A stretch of 64,000 nucleotides of DNA from Microglena sp. YARC (lineage: Eukaryota; Chlorophyta; Chlorophyceae; Chlamydomonadales; Chlamydomonadaceae), in contig CM039464.1 in assembly GCA_022414725.1 (NCBI GenBank), positions 52,154,540 through 52,218,539 of the forward strand, read 5' to 3'. Shown in pieces: positions 45,058 to 54,770 of this stretch (positions are counted from its first letter, which is position 1; every line of letters begins with the position of its first letter). The notes under the pieces were generated by a model. The model was not told where the DNA came from. It worked only from the letters and a program-made list of their open reading frames with translations, and did not search any database. The position numbers were made by a program, and so were the translations under genes.

Positions 45058-45570
45058 TCACGCCTGCACATGCGAAAGTAGTTGTTGAAGTTTTGATGGG
45101 GGAAATAAAAGCGGATTGCCAAAAATGACGTCTGGTATTCTTTCGCACCTGCCAGTGCGACACAGAGATGCGAAGTGCTGACAGTTGTTTAGCAGCACAT
45201 CATAGCTGCTGTGGAAGTCATGTGGGTTGGTTTTGCAGAACTCTTTCAAAGCCTCGGCTCTTTGCAAGCTGCGGAGAAGTTCTTCTTCTGAATCTCGCTC
45301 GTATTTGACGACGACGAGTCGCTCATGGCCTGTTGGAGCAAACGAAGTCAGTTTCCTCAAGCCCACGCCACCACTGGGCATGTTATCGATAACGTACTTG
45401 TGATTGTAGTAGATGCCCTCGTGACAAATCGGGTCATTTGGCATCTTTACCATCAGGTGATCACCTGGACTCGCCTCAGCCTGAAGATCTCCAAAATGGA
45501 CATCTTTGACCCCAGTGCAAATCAAGTTGGACGTGCCTAACGCAGTGATGAGCGAAGCGTAATCTGTCAT
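45058..45570 (-). CDS. LRAT-like (NlpC/P60 superfamily) protein 2
   Basis: 170 residues from an ATG at 45,570. The LRAT pattern is clear: PGDHLMVKMPNDPICHEGIY with His50, a strand HKYVID, then LLNNCQHFASLC with Cys130. There is no obvious transmembrane helix, unlike homologue 1. Relatives act as phospholipid acyltransferases or thiol phospholipases at membranes. The first ~25 residues are unique. 44,941-45,057 holds no gene. Confidence 0.8.
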   Translation of the reverse strand: MTDYASLITALGTSNLICTGVKDVHFGDLQAEASPGDHLMVKMPNDPICHEGIYYNHKYVIDNMPSGGVGLRKLTSFAPTGHERLVVVKYERDSEEELLRSLQRAEALKEFCKTNPHDFHSSYDVLLNNCQHFASLCRTGRCERIPDVIFGNPLLFPPSKLQQLLSHVQA

Positions 45571-45619
45571 TCTATACTCTACACAATGCAGCTCTTATCC
45601 TCCTATGTACCCCCACGCG

Positions 45620-45870
45620 TGCTCAACAGGTTCCGCCATGTGATGCGAGAAGTCGCCGTGTGACTCGACTCGACTCGACACAGGTTCCGCCATGTGATGT
45701 GACTCGACTCGACTCGACACGGTTCCGCCATGTGATGCGAGAAGTCGCCGTGTGACTCGACTCGACACATCATGTTCCGTCGTGATGCGAAAGTCGCTCT
45801 GTGATGTGACTCGACTCTCATCTCATCGCCTCGCCTCGCCTCGAGTCGACACAGGTTCCGCCATGATGCA
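45620..45870. repeat. Minisatellite E tract
   Basis: Four to five degenerate units of ~60 bp: GACTCGACTCGACACAGGTT, CCGCCATGTGATGCGAGAAG, TCGCCGTGTGA. Confidence 0.8.
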
Positions 45871-45891
45871 ATGAGTGGTCAGTCGCCATGT

Positions 45892-45968
45892 GAGGACCAG
45901 CCGCACTTCAGCGATCGCCTCTTTTCCTGTACCGGGGCCCAAAAGAACACGGGGTCTTTGTTGATGTT
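45892..45968 (-). repeat. Dispersed repeat B
   Basis: GGACCAGCCGCACTTCAGCG, ATCGCCTCTTTTCCTGTACC, AAAAGAACACGGGGTCTTTG. Confidence 0.75.
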
Positions 45969-46048
45969 GTGCAATGCGGGGTCATCCATGAACATCCATG
46001 ATGATTGATCCCCCCAGGCGGTGCAATGAATCAATCCATTCGTGTGTC

Positions 46049-46190
46049 TCATGCTTGATGTGAACTGTACTGTTGGCTCCCCTCCGTTCGCCCACCCGCT
46101 CGGTTCCTCGCGGACTCCTTTGTGGGGGCTCCCCTCCGGTCGCCCCTGGTCGCTCCGCTGTGGGGAGGTGAAAGGGGCTCCGCCGCTTTG
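46049..46190 (+). repeat. Dispersed repeat D, copy 1
   Basis: CTCCCCTCCGTTCGCCCACC, GGTTCCTCGCGGACTCC, GTGGGGAGGTGAAAGGGGCT. This is the ~135-bp GC-rich repeat that contains the IS607 target. Other copies are at 50.98 and 53.68 kb. From 45,969 to 46,440 only repeats are present. Confidence 0.8.
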
Positions 46191-46334
46191 TGTGGTGGTG
46201 TGTGCATGGATTGGCATCCCACGATCGGCATCCCACGATTGGCAGTCGTTGAGGCACTTGGGCATTTTGTGACTATTCAAGGGATTCGCCCCGGGGATTT
46301 GTTAAAAAAACGACTGAAGTCAGTGGGAGACGTT

Positions 46335-46393
46335 GCAACCTCTCCAACCTTTTGCACCCCCCAACGTTGCTCTTGAGCAACGACCTGCAGGTT
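46335..46393 (+). repeat. Dispersed repeat C, partial
   Basis: TTTTGCACCCCCCAACGTTG, CTCTTGAGCAACGACCTGCA. The stem is kept and the loop changed. Confidence 0.7.
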
Positions 46394-46441
46394 TAGGCCA
46401 CACGGCTATTTTGCTCGGTTTATTCTGTTACGGAGTAGTAA

Positions 46442-46777
46442 ATGACTCAATTGATGGACAGCAACAACTTGGTCGAAAGTCCAGTCCAAACAGACCTTAC
46501 TAATGATCAAAGTGCACCGCAAATCATAAAACTTACATTATTCATGACACCTACTCAATGGGATCGATTATGGAAATGGAGCGTACCACTTGTGGTCCAA
46601 GAATTTGAGGATAGAGGAAGTGGTAAAGGGCCATGGTTACACATGGAGCATGAAGTCAACAAATACGACGAATACCAGCAGTGTATCAAACATCACCAAC
46701 AGGTGCTTCAGCATCATTTTCCGCACATCTCATTTTCCTCACATCGCATGGCTCCACTACAGTTGGCGGAACAGTAA
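46442..46777 (+). CDS. Hypothetical 111-residue protein
   Basis: An ATG start. The sequence looks authentic (IIKLTLFMTPTQWDRLWKWS; EFEDRGSGKGPWLHMEHEVN) and ends in a His-rich tail (HHQQVLQHHFPHISFSSH), with the last few residues from repeat H. No family is recognised. Confidence 0.5.
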   Translation: MTQLMDSNNLVESPVQTDLTNDQSAPQIIKLTLFMTPTQWDRLWKWSVPLVVQEFEDRGSGKGPWLHMEHEVNKYDEYQQCIKHHQQVLQHHFPHISFSSHRMAPLQLAEQ

Positions 46778-46875
46778 AATGAAACATATATCAGATGGAA
46801 ATGTACGATAGAAAATTGGCGTTAAGAATGGTCGCTGACTTGTGTGTGTTCAAAACTTCTGTGTTTACGAATGAA
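46760..46875 (-). repeat. Dispersed repeat H, inverted
   Basis: CGGAACAGTAAAATGAAACA, AAAATTGGCGTTAAGAATGG, TCGCTGACTTGTGTGTGTTC. Confidence 0.7.
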
Positions 46876-46967
46876 TGAATCGATACAAAGACGCACGTGT
46901 CTGATATGATTTCCTTAGCATTCAGCAACCTCACTGATAAAATCATTATGGGTTGTTTTTACCACGT

Positions 46968-49403
46968 ATGGAACACGTATGTGATGTTTGTATAAAGAGT
47001 TCTGTGATGTATAAATTATGTAAGATGGCAACGAAACCTCCGACAGTCGCTAAATTGAAGGAGCTACTAAAATTGGCCGAAGTAGCATACTCATCAAAGG
47101 ACAAGAAGGACGATATTGTCCGTTTATGCGAAGACAATGGTCTCATCGCCAGACCCCCTCCAGAATACAAGACGGTGGAAAAGATGTGTGTCGTGAAATG
47201 CGCCCTGAAGAAGGCAATGAGTCTTGACGATGAAGAATTCGGTAAGTTTAGGGAGCATGTGGACCAGCTCGTCAATGTGGTGAGCCGCATGTTACGGCGG
47301 TCCAGTCTTGTGCTGACTTTCCACATCACGAGTCTATTAGAGAAAGGTCTGGATATTCCAGACCTGTACAACATGAAAGATACCTACTGGAAGGATTGGC
47401 TCCGTATCGGGGTAGACGGAATCTTCCCTGATGAGGAAAGCAAGATATCGTACGAAGCTGTGAAGGACTCCATCGGCGATGTAATTGGTAATGACGACGC
47501 TGACTACATCAAGTCTTATCCGATCTATTTCGATCAGGTATTGAACTATGCAGGTCACACATTGAGCACTGTCGTGTCAAACAACGCATGGGTTCCTTTG
47601 ATACCACGTCTGGCCAGACTCACTTCCACCACTTTAAATAAATTAAATGCCCCGAAGACGCTGGACACATCGAAGATCATTCGGGGATACGACGTGATGC
47701 AGGCTATTCAGCAAGAAGTCCAAAACATGGAGGGATGGCCAGAGTCTGTTCAAGAGTACGTCAATGAAGTTAGGGAGATGCTGAGTGTTCCAGATGGAAG
47801 TCGAGTTTATGATAACTATGGCAAAGACATGGACTTTCCGACCATGGTCCGGTTTAATTATTGGATACAGACACGGTTGGAGGATATGGATGCACGTCGT
47901 ATCCGATTGATGCCCATCTTCAATGTCCAACGGGTGCATGTTCGCCTTGACCTGAAGACCCTCGTGAACCTGTTCAGGCACATGTTCCCCAATGACCAGA
48001 ACATCGTTGAGCTTTCCAAGTGGGAACATGTAAAGAATCCCGAAAGCTTCATGTTGCCCCAGAGGCCTGCACAGAAGAAGAAAAAATCATGTGGTCCTGG
48101 TGAATGGGATGCATACAAGTCGGTCCTGAAGCAGTACGATGATGATGTTAAGGATATCAAGGCTACTGACGAGTACAGACATGCAAAGGGTTTGTATGAC
48201 ACGCTTGTGAACGCCCGAAAAACAGTCGCAGGTTCCTTCTTCAGAAAACCACCTGTCAAGAATGGGTGGGTTTTCGACTGCAGCATCTGTACTGACGGAG
48301 TCTCTTTGAGCATGCAGTACAGCAAGACAGTACAGGTCCTTGTCTCAGATTTGAAGAAGACCTGTAAGAAGCCTCGTAAAGAAGAAGGTATCAAGATCGC
48401 AGAAAAATACGACGGCTCACTTAAAACGATATTGCCCGATATGGGTATCGTCGTCCTGGGTGTGGACCCAGGACGGAGCAACATCGCTACGGTAACGTAT
48501 TTGGCAGACGATAAAAATAAGACATGGAAGCTGACACGTGGTGCATTTTACCACAAGTCGGGTATCAAGAAGCAGACAAGGCAGAAGGAACTGCGTTTTG
48601 CTGACATGATTCCTATGTGGGAGTCTCTGCGTGAAAATGGAGCAGCTTTGAGTACATCGAGGACGGATAAGATATCCGCGTACTTGTCAAATTACGCTAA
48701 GTTTTCTGACGAGTGGTGGAGATTGGCTTTGCGACGCCGAGAATCCCGTGACAACTTGCAGCGTTACATCGGAAAACGAAAGGTCAAAGACTCTTTCTGG
48801 GCGGGTATCAAGCGGTGCATGATGAAAGAACTTCCTGGTATGAAGGTTTGCGTGGCCTACGGATCTGCCATCACGAAACTGAAGCCTACTGGACCTGGAG
48901 AAGTTGCAGTTCCCACCGGGGCCATGTTCGCATCGTGTAAAAGAATTTTCAAAGAGGACGTTTCTGTGACAGATGAGTTCAAAACGACTCTTATGTCGTG
49001 GGAGACGGGTAAAGAAAAAGAACGTGTTTACAAGATCCCAAGTGTTTGTTCAGCAGACGTGAATCTTAGGTTGGGTGGTGAACGTTTTGGTCACACTAAA
49101 TCGAAAACGATGCCAAAGGTCGCTGATTGCGACCACTTAGGGGTAAGGTTGTACAATAAACGTAAAGGCGCACAAGAGAAGCACAGGAGGGGTGGCTTCG
49201 CCACTTCCCTTGTCGATTCTCAAAAATCGATCGAGCGGTACCCAGAGGTACGAGGACTGCGATTCTCTCCAGAAACATGCATTTACTCGGACCGGGATCG
49301 CTCTTCTGCTCTCACAATCGCAAGGCTGCACTGCATGGAATTGATGGGTCTAGGACGACCTCTTCCATTTGCCCACAGCAGCTCTGTTGTTGTTGATGAA
49401 TAA
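46968..49403 (+). CDS. Fanzor-like nuclease homologue c
   Basis: About 811 residues from the ATG at 46,968; another ATG (MATKPPTVAKLKELLKLAEV) lies ~20 codons on and opens a SAP-like helix pair. RuvC-type motifs: Asp in VLGVDPGRSNIATVTYLA (codon at 48,465), Glu in VTDEFKTTLMSW (48,975), Asp in YSDRDRSSALTIARL (49,296). The Cys residues expected after DEFKTT are missing and the ribbon region is rewritten (SVCSADVNLRLGGERFGHTK). The N-terminal ~470 residues are long and Lys-rich. It is intact as an ORF; whether it cleaves DNA is doubtful without the ribbon. Confidence 0.75.
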   Translation: MEHVCDVCIKSSVMYKLCKMATKPPTVAKLKELLKLAEVAYSSKDKKDDIVRLCEDNGLIARPPPEYKTVEKMCVVKCALKKAMSLDDEEFGKFREHVDQLVNVVSRMLRRSSLVLTFHITSLLEKGLDIPDLYNMKDTYWKDWLRIGVDGIFPDEESKISYEAVKDSIGDVIGNDDADYIKSYPIYFDQVLNYAGHTLSTVVSNNAWVPLIPRLARLTSTTLNKLNAPKTLDTSKIIRGYDVMQAIQQEVQNMEGWPESVQEYVNEVREMLSVPDGSRVYDNYGKDMDFPTMVRFNYWIQTRLEDMDARRIRLMPIFNVQRVHVRLDLKTLVNLFRHMFPNDQNIVELSKWEHVKNPESFMLPQRPAQKKKKSCGPGEWDAYKSVLKQYDDDVKDIKATDEYRHAKGLYDTLVNARKTVAGSFFRKPPVKNGWVFDCSICTDGVSLSMQYSKTVQVLVSDLKKTCKKPRKEEGIKIAEKYDGSLKTILPDMGIVVLGVDPGRSNIATVTYLADDKNKTWKLTRGAFYHKSGIKKQTRQKELRFADMIPMWESLRENGAALSTSRTDKISAYLSNYAKFSDEWWRLALRRRESRDNLQRYIGKRKVKDSFWAGIKRCMMKELPGMKVCVAYGSAITKLKPTGPGEVAVPTGAMFASCKRIFKEDVSVTDEFKTTLMSWETGKEKERVYKIPSVCSADVNLRLGGERFGHTKSKTMPKVADCDHLGVRLYNKRKGAQEKHRRGGFATSLVDSQKSIERYPEVRGLRFSPETCIYSDRDRSSALTIARLHCMELMGLGRPLPFAHSSSVVVDE

Positions 49404-49461
49404 AAACTCGTATTGTTGTAGACACCACTCGGTCCCCCTCCGGTGGTCGCGACAACATTAG

Positions 49462-49521
49462 GTTACACCGCAAGGTGTACCGTACACTCCGGTTTCATTT
49501 TAGTATTCCGTCGAGTGTAAC
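49462..49521 (+). repeat. Dispersed repeat A, best-preserved copy
   Basis: Ends GTTACACCG and CGAGTGTAAC are near-complementary. Inside are GTGTACCGTACAC (palindrome) and GGTTTCATTTTAGTATTCCG. It is 60 bp long in total. Confidence 0.8.
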
Positions 49522-49894
49522 GTAGTGGTACAACGTACACCGAGAACTGCATGCGGCTACCGAGATCAGAAGCCTGAAGATCCTTCACACACAAGCCAGC
49601 TGAAATAGAATCATTAAAGACCTTATCTTGGTATGGTGTGGCGTGTGTCTCCATATGGGTGTGCCCATCAGCAGCCTTCTCCCAATAAACGATGTAGAAC
49701 CTCTTGAGATGGCTTGGGATTGGCATTTGCAGTTGGCTCTCAAAGAGCTGCATGAGGCTAAATGGGGGCAGGGTGCCTGCCAATATGGACTGCATGGAAT
49801 GATAAAAAAGAGAGAGAGAAGTCAACTCTGAGTTCAACCCATGTGTTTTAAGGATGACAACACTTGTCTCCGATTCCCACAAATACTGCCTCAT
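49463..49894 (-). CDS. Hypothetical protein, ~143 residues
   Basis: An ATG at 49,894; reads MRQYLWESETSVVILKTHGL, then SHLKRFYIVYWEKAADGHTH and CVKDLQASDLGSRMQFSVYV. The last ~15 codons are translated repeat A (TRRNTKMKPECTVHLAV). It overlaps a divergent ORF by ~40 nt at the 5' ends. Composition supports a real protein whose 3' end was replaced by the repeat. No family is recognised. Confidence 0.5.
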   Translation of the reverse strand: MRQYLWESETSVVILKTHGLNSELTSLSLFYHSMQSILAGTLPPFSLMQLFESQLQMPIPSHLKRFYIVYWEKAADGHTHMETHATPYQDKVFNDSISAGLCVKDLQASDLGSRMQFSVYVVPLRYTRRNTKMKPECTVHLAV

Positions 49895-50144
49895 GCTTCA
49901 CAGATGGACCAAGCAATGCTTGCCACCATTCGCGCGGGAGACCCGCGTCAAGACGTTGGGGCTTGAGCTCAAACACATTGGTTGCATGATTGTGGAGTGC
50001 GTATCTTCTGCCACTACGTCATACTCCCGCAAGTGTTTCGAATTGGAATATTGGAAAGCACGTGAGGGCGTTGTCAGCTCTCAGCTTGCAGACGCACAGC
50101 AGGAGCTGAACGAGGCAATTGCAGCTCAACAAGTCTTTGAATGA
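49854..50144 (+). CDS. Hypothetical 96-residue protein
   Basis: An ATG at 49,854 or later. The C-terminal half is helical (CFELEYWKAREGVVSSQLAD, QQELNEAIAAQQ) and looks genuine; the first ~35 residues overlap the divergent gene and are less certain. It also overlaps the next minus-strand ORF at its 3' end. No family is recognised. Confidence 0.35.
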   Translation: MTTLVSDSHKYCLMLHRWTKQCLPPFARETRVKTLGLELKHIGCMIVECVSSATTSYSRKCFELEYWKAREGVVSSQLADAQQELNEAIAAQQVFE

Positions 50145-50541
50145 CCATGGTGTGCCCATACCTTCGTAGCATGTCCATCTCGACATCTGTAATATTGGCC
50201 CCGCCTTCAATCAATTCCTTTATCGTATCCCATTTCCCCGATCGACATGCAGCCCAGACTGATTCTTTCCCGATCCGGGCGCCTCGCCTCAACATGTCGA
50301 TCACCATCCCTGTTTGCCCCGTCTCACACACGACTTGCAAGGCGTTTGCAATAGCCACATCGTCCGGACATCTATTCCAAGCATTTTCCAAGATATCTGT
50401 ATTCTCACTGCTCACACCCGCCAGTAACAATGCACGAGTCGGAATCTGTTTCATGTACTCCATGATGCACTCGATCCACCCAATAACATTACCAAAAGAA
50501 AAAGAAAAATCCTCTGCCCCCGCTCCGCTCTGCTCCGGCAA
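50074..50541 (-). CDS. Ankyrin-like protein, third type
   Basis: Up to 155 residues; no ATG at the extreme 5' end, and the first ATG is MEYMKQIPTRALLLAGVSSE. Ankyrin-like units are visible (ALQVVCETGQTGMVIDMLRR + GARIG; SVWAACRSGKWDTIKELIEG + GANIT). Its consensus is closer to canonical ankyrin than the two large families. The last ~20 residues overlap the opposing ORF and may be junk. Confidence 0.5.
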   Translation of the reverse strand: MPEQSGAGAEDFSFSFGNVIGWIECIMEYMKQIPTRALLLAGVSSENTDILENAWNRCPDDVAIANALQVVCETGQTGMVIDMLRRGARIGKESVWAACRSGKWDTIKELIEGGANITDVEMDMLRRYGHTMVIQRLVELQLPRSAPAVRLQAES

Positions 50542-50581
50542 TCAATGTAATAAATAATGTAATGTTTACTTCTCTCCTCTC

Positions 50582-50842
50582 CCGTTGAATTTAAGCTACC
50601 CGTATATCCTCGAACCTATGAATTTCTTACTAAACATCCGGGGGCCCGGGGGACATGTAGTAAGAAAGACAACGAATTCTCCATAGGGGTATCATAGGGG
50701 TCAACTCCCCAGGGGATGCTGTCCTTTACGAACAGGGATTTTCTGTTCGAACAGCCTTCAGGAAGATGCCAGCTGCCCCCACAATGTCTCTGTCGCAGGT
50801 GAATTGACAGTTCTTGCAGGTGTATGTCTCTCCACACTTATT
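50582..50842 (-). mobile_element. 3'-end-only relic 2 of the Fanzor element
   Basis: Nearly identical, inverted, to 34,969-35,226. It keeps the last ~35 codons and the whole noncoding right end, with the same outer edge (CCCGTTGAATTTAAGC) as relic 1 and the full element. The inner break differs from relic 1, so the two relics arose separately. Confidence 0.85.
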
Positions 50843-50884
50843 TTAAACGTGTTCACATGAACACCTCTGAAAAGACTCTCCATC

Positions 50885-50960
50885 TTGGGAACATTCGACA
50901 GTGTTCCGCATCTCCGATACATTCGACAGTTTCCCGCCGTTTGCTTGTATCCTCCGATAC
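50885..50960 (+). repeat. ACATTCGACAGTGTTCCGC repeats
   Basis: Two copies of GATACATTCGACAGTGTTCC-like text. Related copies are at 53,535-53,640 (three) and at ~11,980 and 15,150. Confidence 0.65.
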
Positions 50961-50974
50961 CGCTTCTTCCAAGC

Positions 50975-51106
50975 TTGATGTGAACTGTGGGCTCCCCTCC
51001 GGTCGCCCACCCGCTCGGTTCCTCGCGGACCCTTTTGTGGGGGCTCCCCTCCGGTCGCCCCCAGTCGCTCCGCTGTGGGGAGGTGAAAGGGGCTCCGCCG
51101 CTTGTT
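50975..51106 (+). repeat. Dispersed repeat D, copy 2
   Basis: GTGAACTGTGGGCTCCCCTC, TTCCTCGCGGACCCTTTTGT, GGGGAGGTGAAAGGGGCTCC. It is uninterrupted at the GG target. Confidence 0.8.
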
Positions 51107-51149
51107 ATTGTGAGACGGTTCATCCAAGTGTTGTTTGTTATCTTTGCCT

Positions 51150-51865
51150 CGACCCGACTCGACACAGTTTCCGCCGTCATGTAATGCAAGAGGTCGGTCG
51201 CCATGTGATGTGACTCGCCTCGACTCGACACATATGCCGCCGTGATGTGACTCGCCTCGACTCGACACATATGCCGCCGTGATGTGACTCGCCTCGACTC
51301 GACACATATGCCGCCGTGATGCTATATGTCTCCATGTGACTCTGTGACTCTTACACAGTTTCCGCCGTGATACGAGAGGTCGCCATGTGATGTGCCTCGA
51401 CTCGACAGATGCCGCCGTCCTTGATGAGCCGTTCCTCTAAAAACGAGTGTAAACGTAGTGAGTGTCCTAAGCCCCCTCGCCCTGTGACTCTGTGACTTGA
51501 CACACGTGCCGCCGTGATGCGAGATGTCGCCCTGTGACTCTGTGACTCGACACACGTGCCGCCGTGATGCGAGATGTCGCCCTGTGACTCTGTGACTCGA
51601 CACACGTGCCGCCGTGATGCGAGATGTCGCCCTGTGACTCTGTGACTCGACACACGTGCCGCCGTGATGCGAGATGTCGCCCTGTGACTCTGTGACTCGA
51701 CACACGTGCCGTCATGTGATGCGAGAGGTCGCCATGTGATGTGATGTGACTCGACTCGACACAGTTTCCGCCGTCATGTGATGCGAGAGGTCGGTCGCCA
51801 TGTGATGTGATGTGACTCGACTCGATATGTGCCGCCGCCATGTAATGCGAGAGGTCGCCATGTGC
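51150..51865. repeat. Minisatellite E, longest tract
   Basis: Over 700 bp without a gene. 51,230-51,310 has a 37-bp unit (CATATGCCGCCGTGATGTGA) about three times. 51,481-51,700 has four near-perfect 50-bp units (CCTGTGACTCTGTGACTCGA + CACACGTGCCGCCGTGATGC + GAGATGTCGC). The rest is degenerate. Confidence 0.85.
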
Positions 51866-51939
51866 TTATCACGATATAAAGCTCGCGACAATCATATTAG
51901 TTGAGTCAAGCCTTCCCTTCCCTTGTGTATCATCCATCC

Positions 51940-53207
51940 ATGGCGCACCACACCAAGCACGTCGTGTACGCCCTCGTCGAGCGAGAGTTCCTGGGCAAGT
52001 ACCCGTTGGTCGTCAAGGTCGGTCGTACCAGCCAGTCGTTCTGCAGGAGGATCGCGCAGTACCCAAATGGATCCCATCTCATTTTTGCCATCCATGTTCG
52101 AGATGCACAAGCGTGCGTGGATGCAGAGGCTGAACTGCTAATGTACATGCGCGGTGGTTCCGATTCCCGAATCCAGCCACGAAGAGATGTGGGTGCCGAG
52201 TACTTCGAAGTGGGCCAAGCCACCGTTTACAATGGTATGTTTGCGTCCGCTTCGAAGTACGCATGGTATGGTGAAGACTGCGGTGGCAAACAGGAGGAGT
52301 GTGACACTCCACGTGATGAATCCGTGGCATCCGCCGTTGAATCTAAGGAGACGGACCAGGAGCGTATGGATCGTGAGACGTACGTCTCACGTGTGGTGAC
52401 TGTGATTTTCGACAACGTCGTTCAGGCTAACATCGAGTGTTACGATACGGTGCACGCCTTTGTCGAGGCCAATGCAACCGAGCTGTCTGGTGCGGTGTTG
52501 GATCAGGGTGCATTTGTCGCTCGGGTACTGTCGAATCTATCTGCCTCCCTCAGGTGTAGCTTCACCTCCAAGAAAGTGTTATCATCGCTCAAGGATCTGG
52601 GCATCCAACCCATCCATTACATTTTCGACGGCCTGCTGCTTCCCCGTCGTGCCCTGCGGTTCCCCGACTTCACTCGCCACAAGAATATCCTCCGCTTTCT
52701 GGATGAGCGGTGCATTTCCACCACCCCCGGCGACATGCGACCGCATATCGCCACGACCCGGGCATGTACAACGCTTACGTCACGTTCTGCGAGGAGGAGG
52801 GGCTACATGCGACTGTTGCTGACGTTGTCGAGCTGGCGCAGGTCGTCAAGGAGTGCGGTCTGGACACGATGTACACCCTGCAAAAAGCTACCCCCGAAGA
52901 CATCCTGCAGATCGAGTCCCAATTCCTCTTGCACCTGATGCAAGAGCAGAGCGTCTCGCATCCCCGTATCGATGATTCTGTGAGCTTCCCTGCGGCCACC
53001 TTGTTCTCCATGTTCAATGACTGGCTATCCCCGATCCCTGGTTCTCCTAAACATGAAACCACCTTGATCAAGTTTGGTCTCAAGATGTCCAAGCTTGGCT
53101 TGAGGGGCGTCTCCAAGCGACGCTGCAACACGGGTGCTGTTTACTCTTTCTGCATTACGGATGTCATCAATGACATGCGTGAGAAGATGTGGCCTGTATT
53201 GGATTGA
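51940..53207 (+). CDS. T5orf172/GIY-YIG-like domain protein, one frameshift
   Basis: An ATG at 51,940. Residues ~7-95 match the T5orf172/MUG113 pattern of the GIY-YIG superfamily: VVYALVEREF, LVVKVGRTSQSFCRRIAQYP, then DAEAELLMYM and GAEYFEVG. Family members are putative nucleases or nucleic-acid binders. The remainder is helical, resembling virus-encoded C-terminal modules. The frame changes near 52,745. Downstream the protein continues HDPGMYNAYVTFCEEEGLHA and ends DMREKMWPVLD. Together this gives ~420 residues. Decay or a read error is possible. Confidence 0.65.
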
Positions 53208-53534
53208 GCTCTGTACTCGACAGACAGATAAAGCACATGCGGTCGTGAGACTGATACTGAATGGACGAGGCTGCGAAAGCTTCCGTGGCGTGTGTGTGAG
53301 AATGAATGAATGAATGAATGAATGTACGGACACTACTATTCGAAAGCCGCCGTGGCCCGTGTGATAATGAATCATTCATCCATTATGGACGAACGGGGAC
53401 AGTTTTTTAGCTATTGTCTCACATCAATCAATCCCTATTTTAAACGTTTAACACCTCTGAAAAGAACTTCATTCTATGACGATGATCCGCCACCGCATCC
53501 GTGTATTAGTCATGAATGGACTGACGGACTGACC

Positions 53535-53808
53535 CACGACATTCGACAGTGTTCCGCATCTTGCGTGTGTGTCCTCCGATACATTCGACAGTGTTCCGCA
53601 TCTCCGATACATTCGACAGTTTTCCACCGTTTGCTTGTGTCCTCCGATACCGCTGACGATATCGCTTCTTCCAAGCTTGATGTGAACTGTGGGCTCCCCT
53701 CCGGTCGCCCACCCGCTCGGTTCCTCGCGGACCCTTTGTGGGGGCTCCCCTCCGGTCGCCCCCAGTCGCTCCGCTGTGGGGAGGTGAAAGGGGCTCCGCC
53801 GCTTGTTA
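53535..53808 (+). repeat. ACATTCGACAG repeats and repeat D, copy 3 (empty IS607 site)
   Basis: Three ACATTCGACAGTGTTCCGC-like units are followed by repeat D (53,680-53,808). The text GGTGAAAGGGGCTCCGCCGC at 53,783-53,802 continues GCTTGTTATATGTTAATGTG, and it is the uninterrupted form of the Fanzor insertion site. From 53,208 to 53,534 no gene is seen. Confidence 0.8.
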
Positions 53809-53849
53809 TATGTTAATGTGAGACGGTTCTCATCCAAGTGTTGTTTGTT

Positions 53850-54085
53850 ATCTTTGCCTCGACTCTACAGTTTCCGCCTTGATGCGCGAGGTCACCATGT
53901 GATGTGATGTGACTCTGTGACTCGACTGGACAGTTTCCGCCTTGATGCGATAGGTCACCATGTGATGTGATGTGACTCGCCTCGACTCGACACAGTTTCC
54001 GCCGCCTGATGCGATAGGTCGGTCGCCATGTGATGTGATGTGATGTGACACTAGACAGGTTCCGCCGTCATGTGATGCGAGAGGT
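53850..54085. repeat. Minisatellite E tract
   Basis: Three to four units of CAGTTTCCGCCTTGATGCGA + TAGGTCACCATGTGATGTGA. Confidence 0.8.
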
Positions 54086-54770
54086 CGCTTTGGGAGTCTG
54101 AGATGGGGGTGGGGGCTATATCCTGAAGACACAGAGTCACAAGACACACCGTTTCTGTATTGACAATATCGGTTACAAAATCTGTTTGCCTTGGTCAACT
54201 TTTCATAATCCTTAAAAAAAGTACAATGTAATGATCAACTGTCACTACATATGAGCTTCGATGCCGCACTTGATCACCATCTGCCTGCATTCGCAGCAGC
54301 TTTGGTAGCTCTGCATGGTCTAGCTTAGCTAATCTAGCTAATTCACTGTAGGCTCATTCCTGTTGGTGACATGATCATCATTCCTGCTGGTCCTGATTGT
54401 GTGCCCGGCGATTTGCCTTCCACAATTCCTGCATCGGCCTTCAAAGCAGAAATTCCTCCAACCTCCACAATTATCGCACTTCGCACTCGGCATTTCCCTG
54501 CATGTTGGGGAGGGAGACGCATTGGTTTAGTTCCCTGCGCCTATCATGGAAACTTGCTAGCATCCATCCCAATGCATGCGACATGTTGAACTCAAATGTT
54601 CACCTGTTTGGCTTCTGGCGACAGACAGACAGACAGCAATCGTACGATTGATTGATTATCCTGTAATCTAGCGATTGATTGACTGCGCAAATCTCTTTCA
54701 TTTCCATTATTCATCGAGTTTTATAAGCGACTAAATCCGGGTTTCGGGTTTAGTGAATCCGCATGTTCCG
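54086..54770. other. No supported gene
   Basis: Short overlapping ORFs at 54,371-54,651 have no recognisable features. 54,635-54,690 has ATTGATTGAT-type simple repeats, and 54,735-54,765 has CCGGGTTTCGGGTTTAGTG. I see nothing else. Confidence 0.5.

Noticed and set aside
51481..51710. CRISPR array
   Set aside because: 50-bp units abut directly with no variable spacers; it is a minisatellite.
54371..54651. Two short overlapping ORFs
   Set aside because: No features, overlapping frames, flanked by simple repeats.
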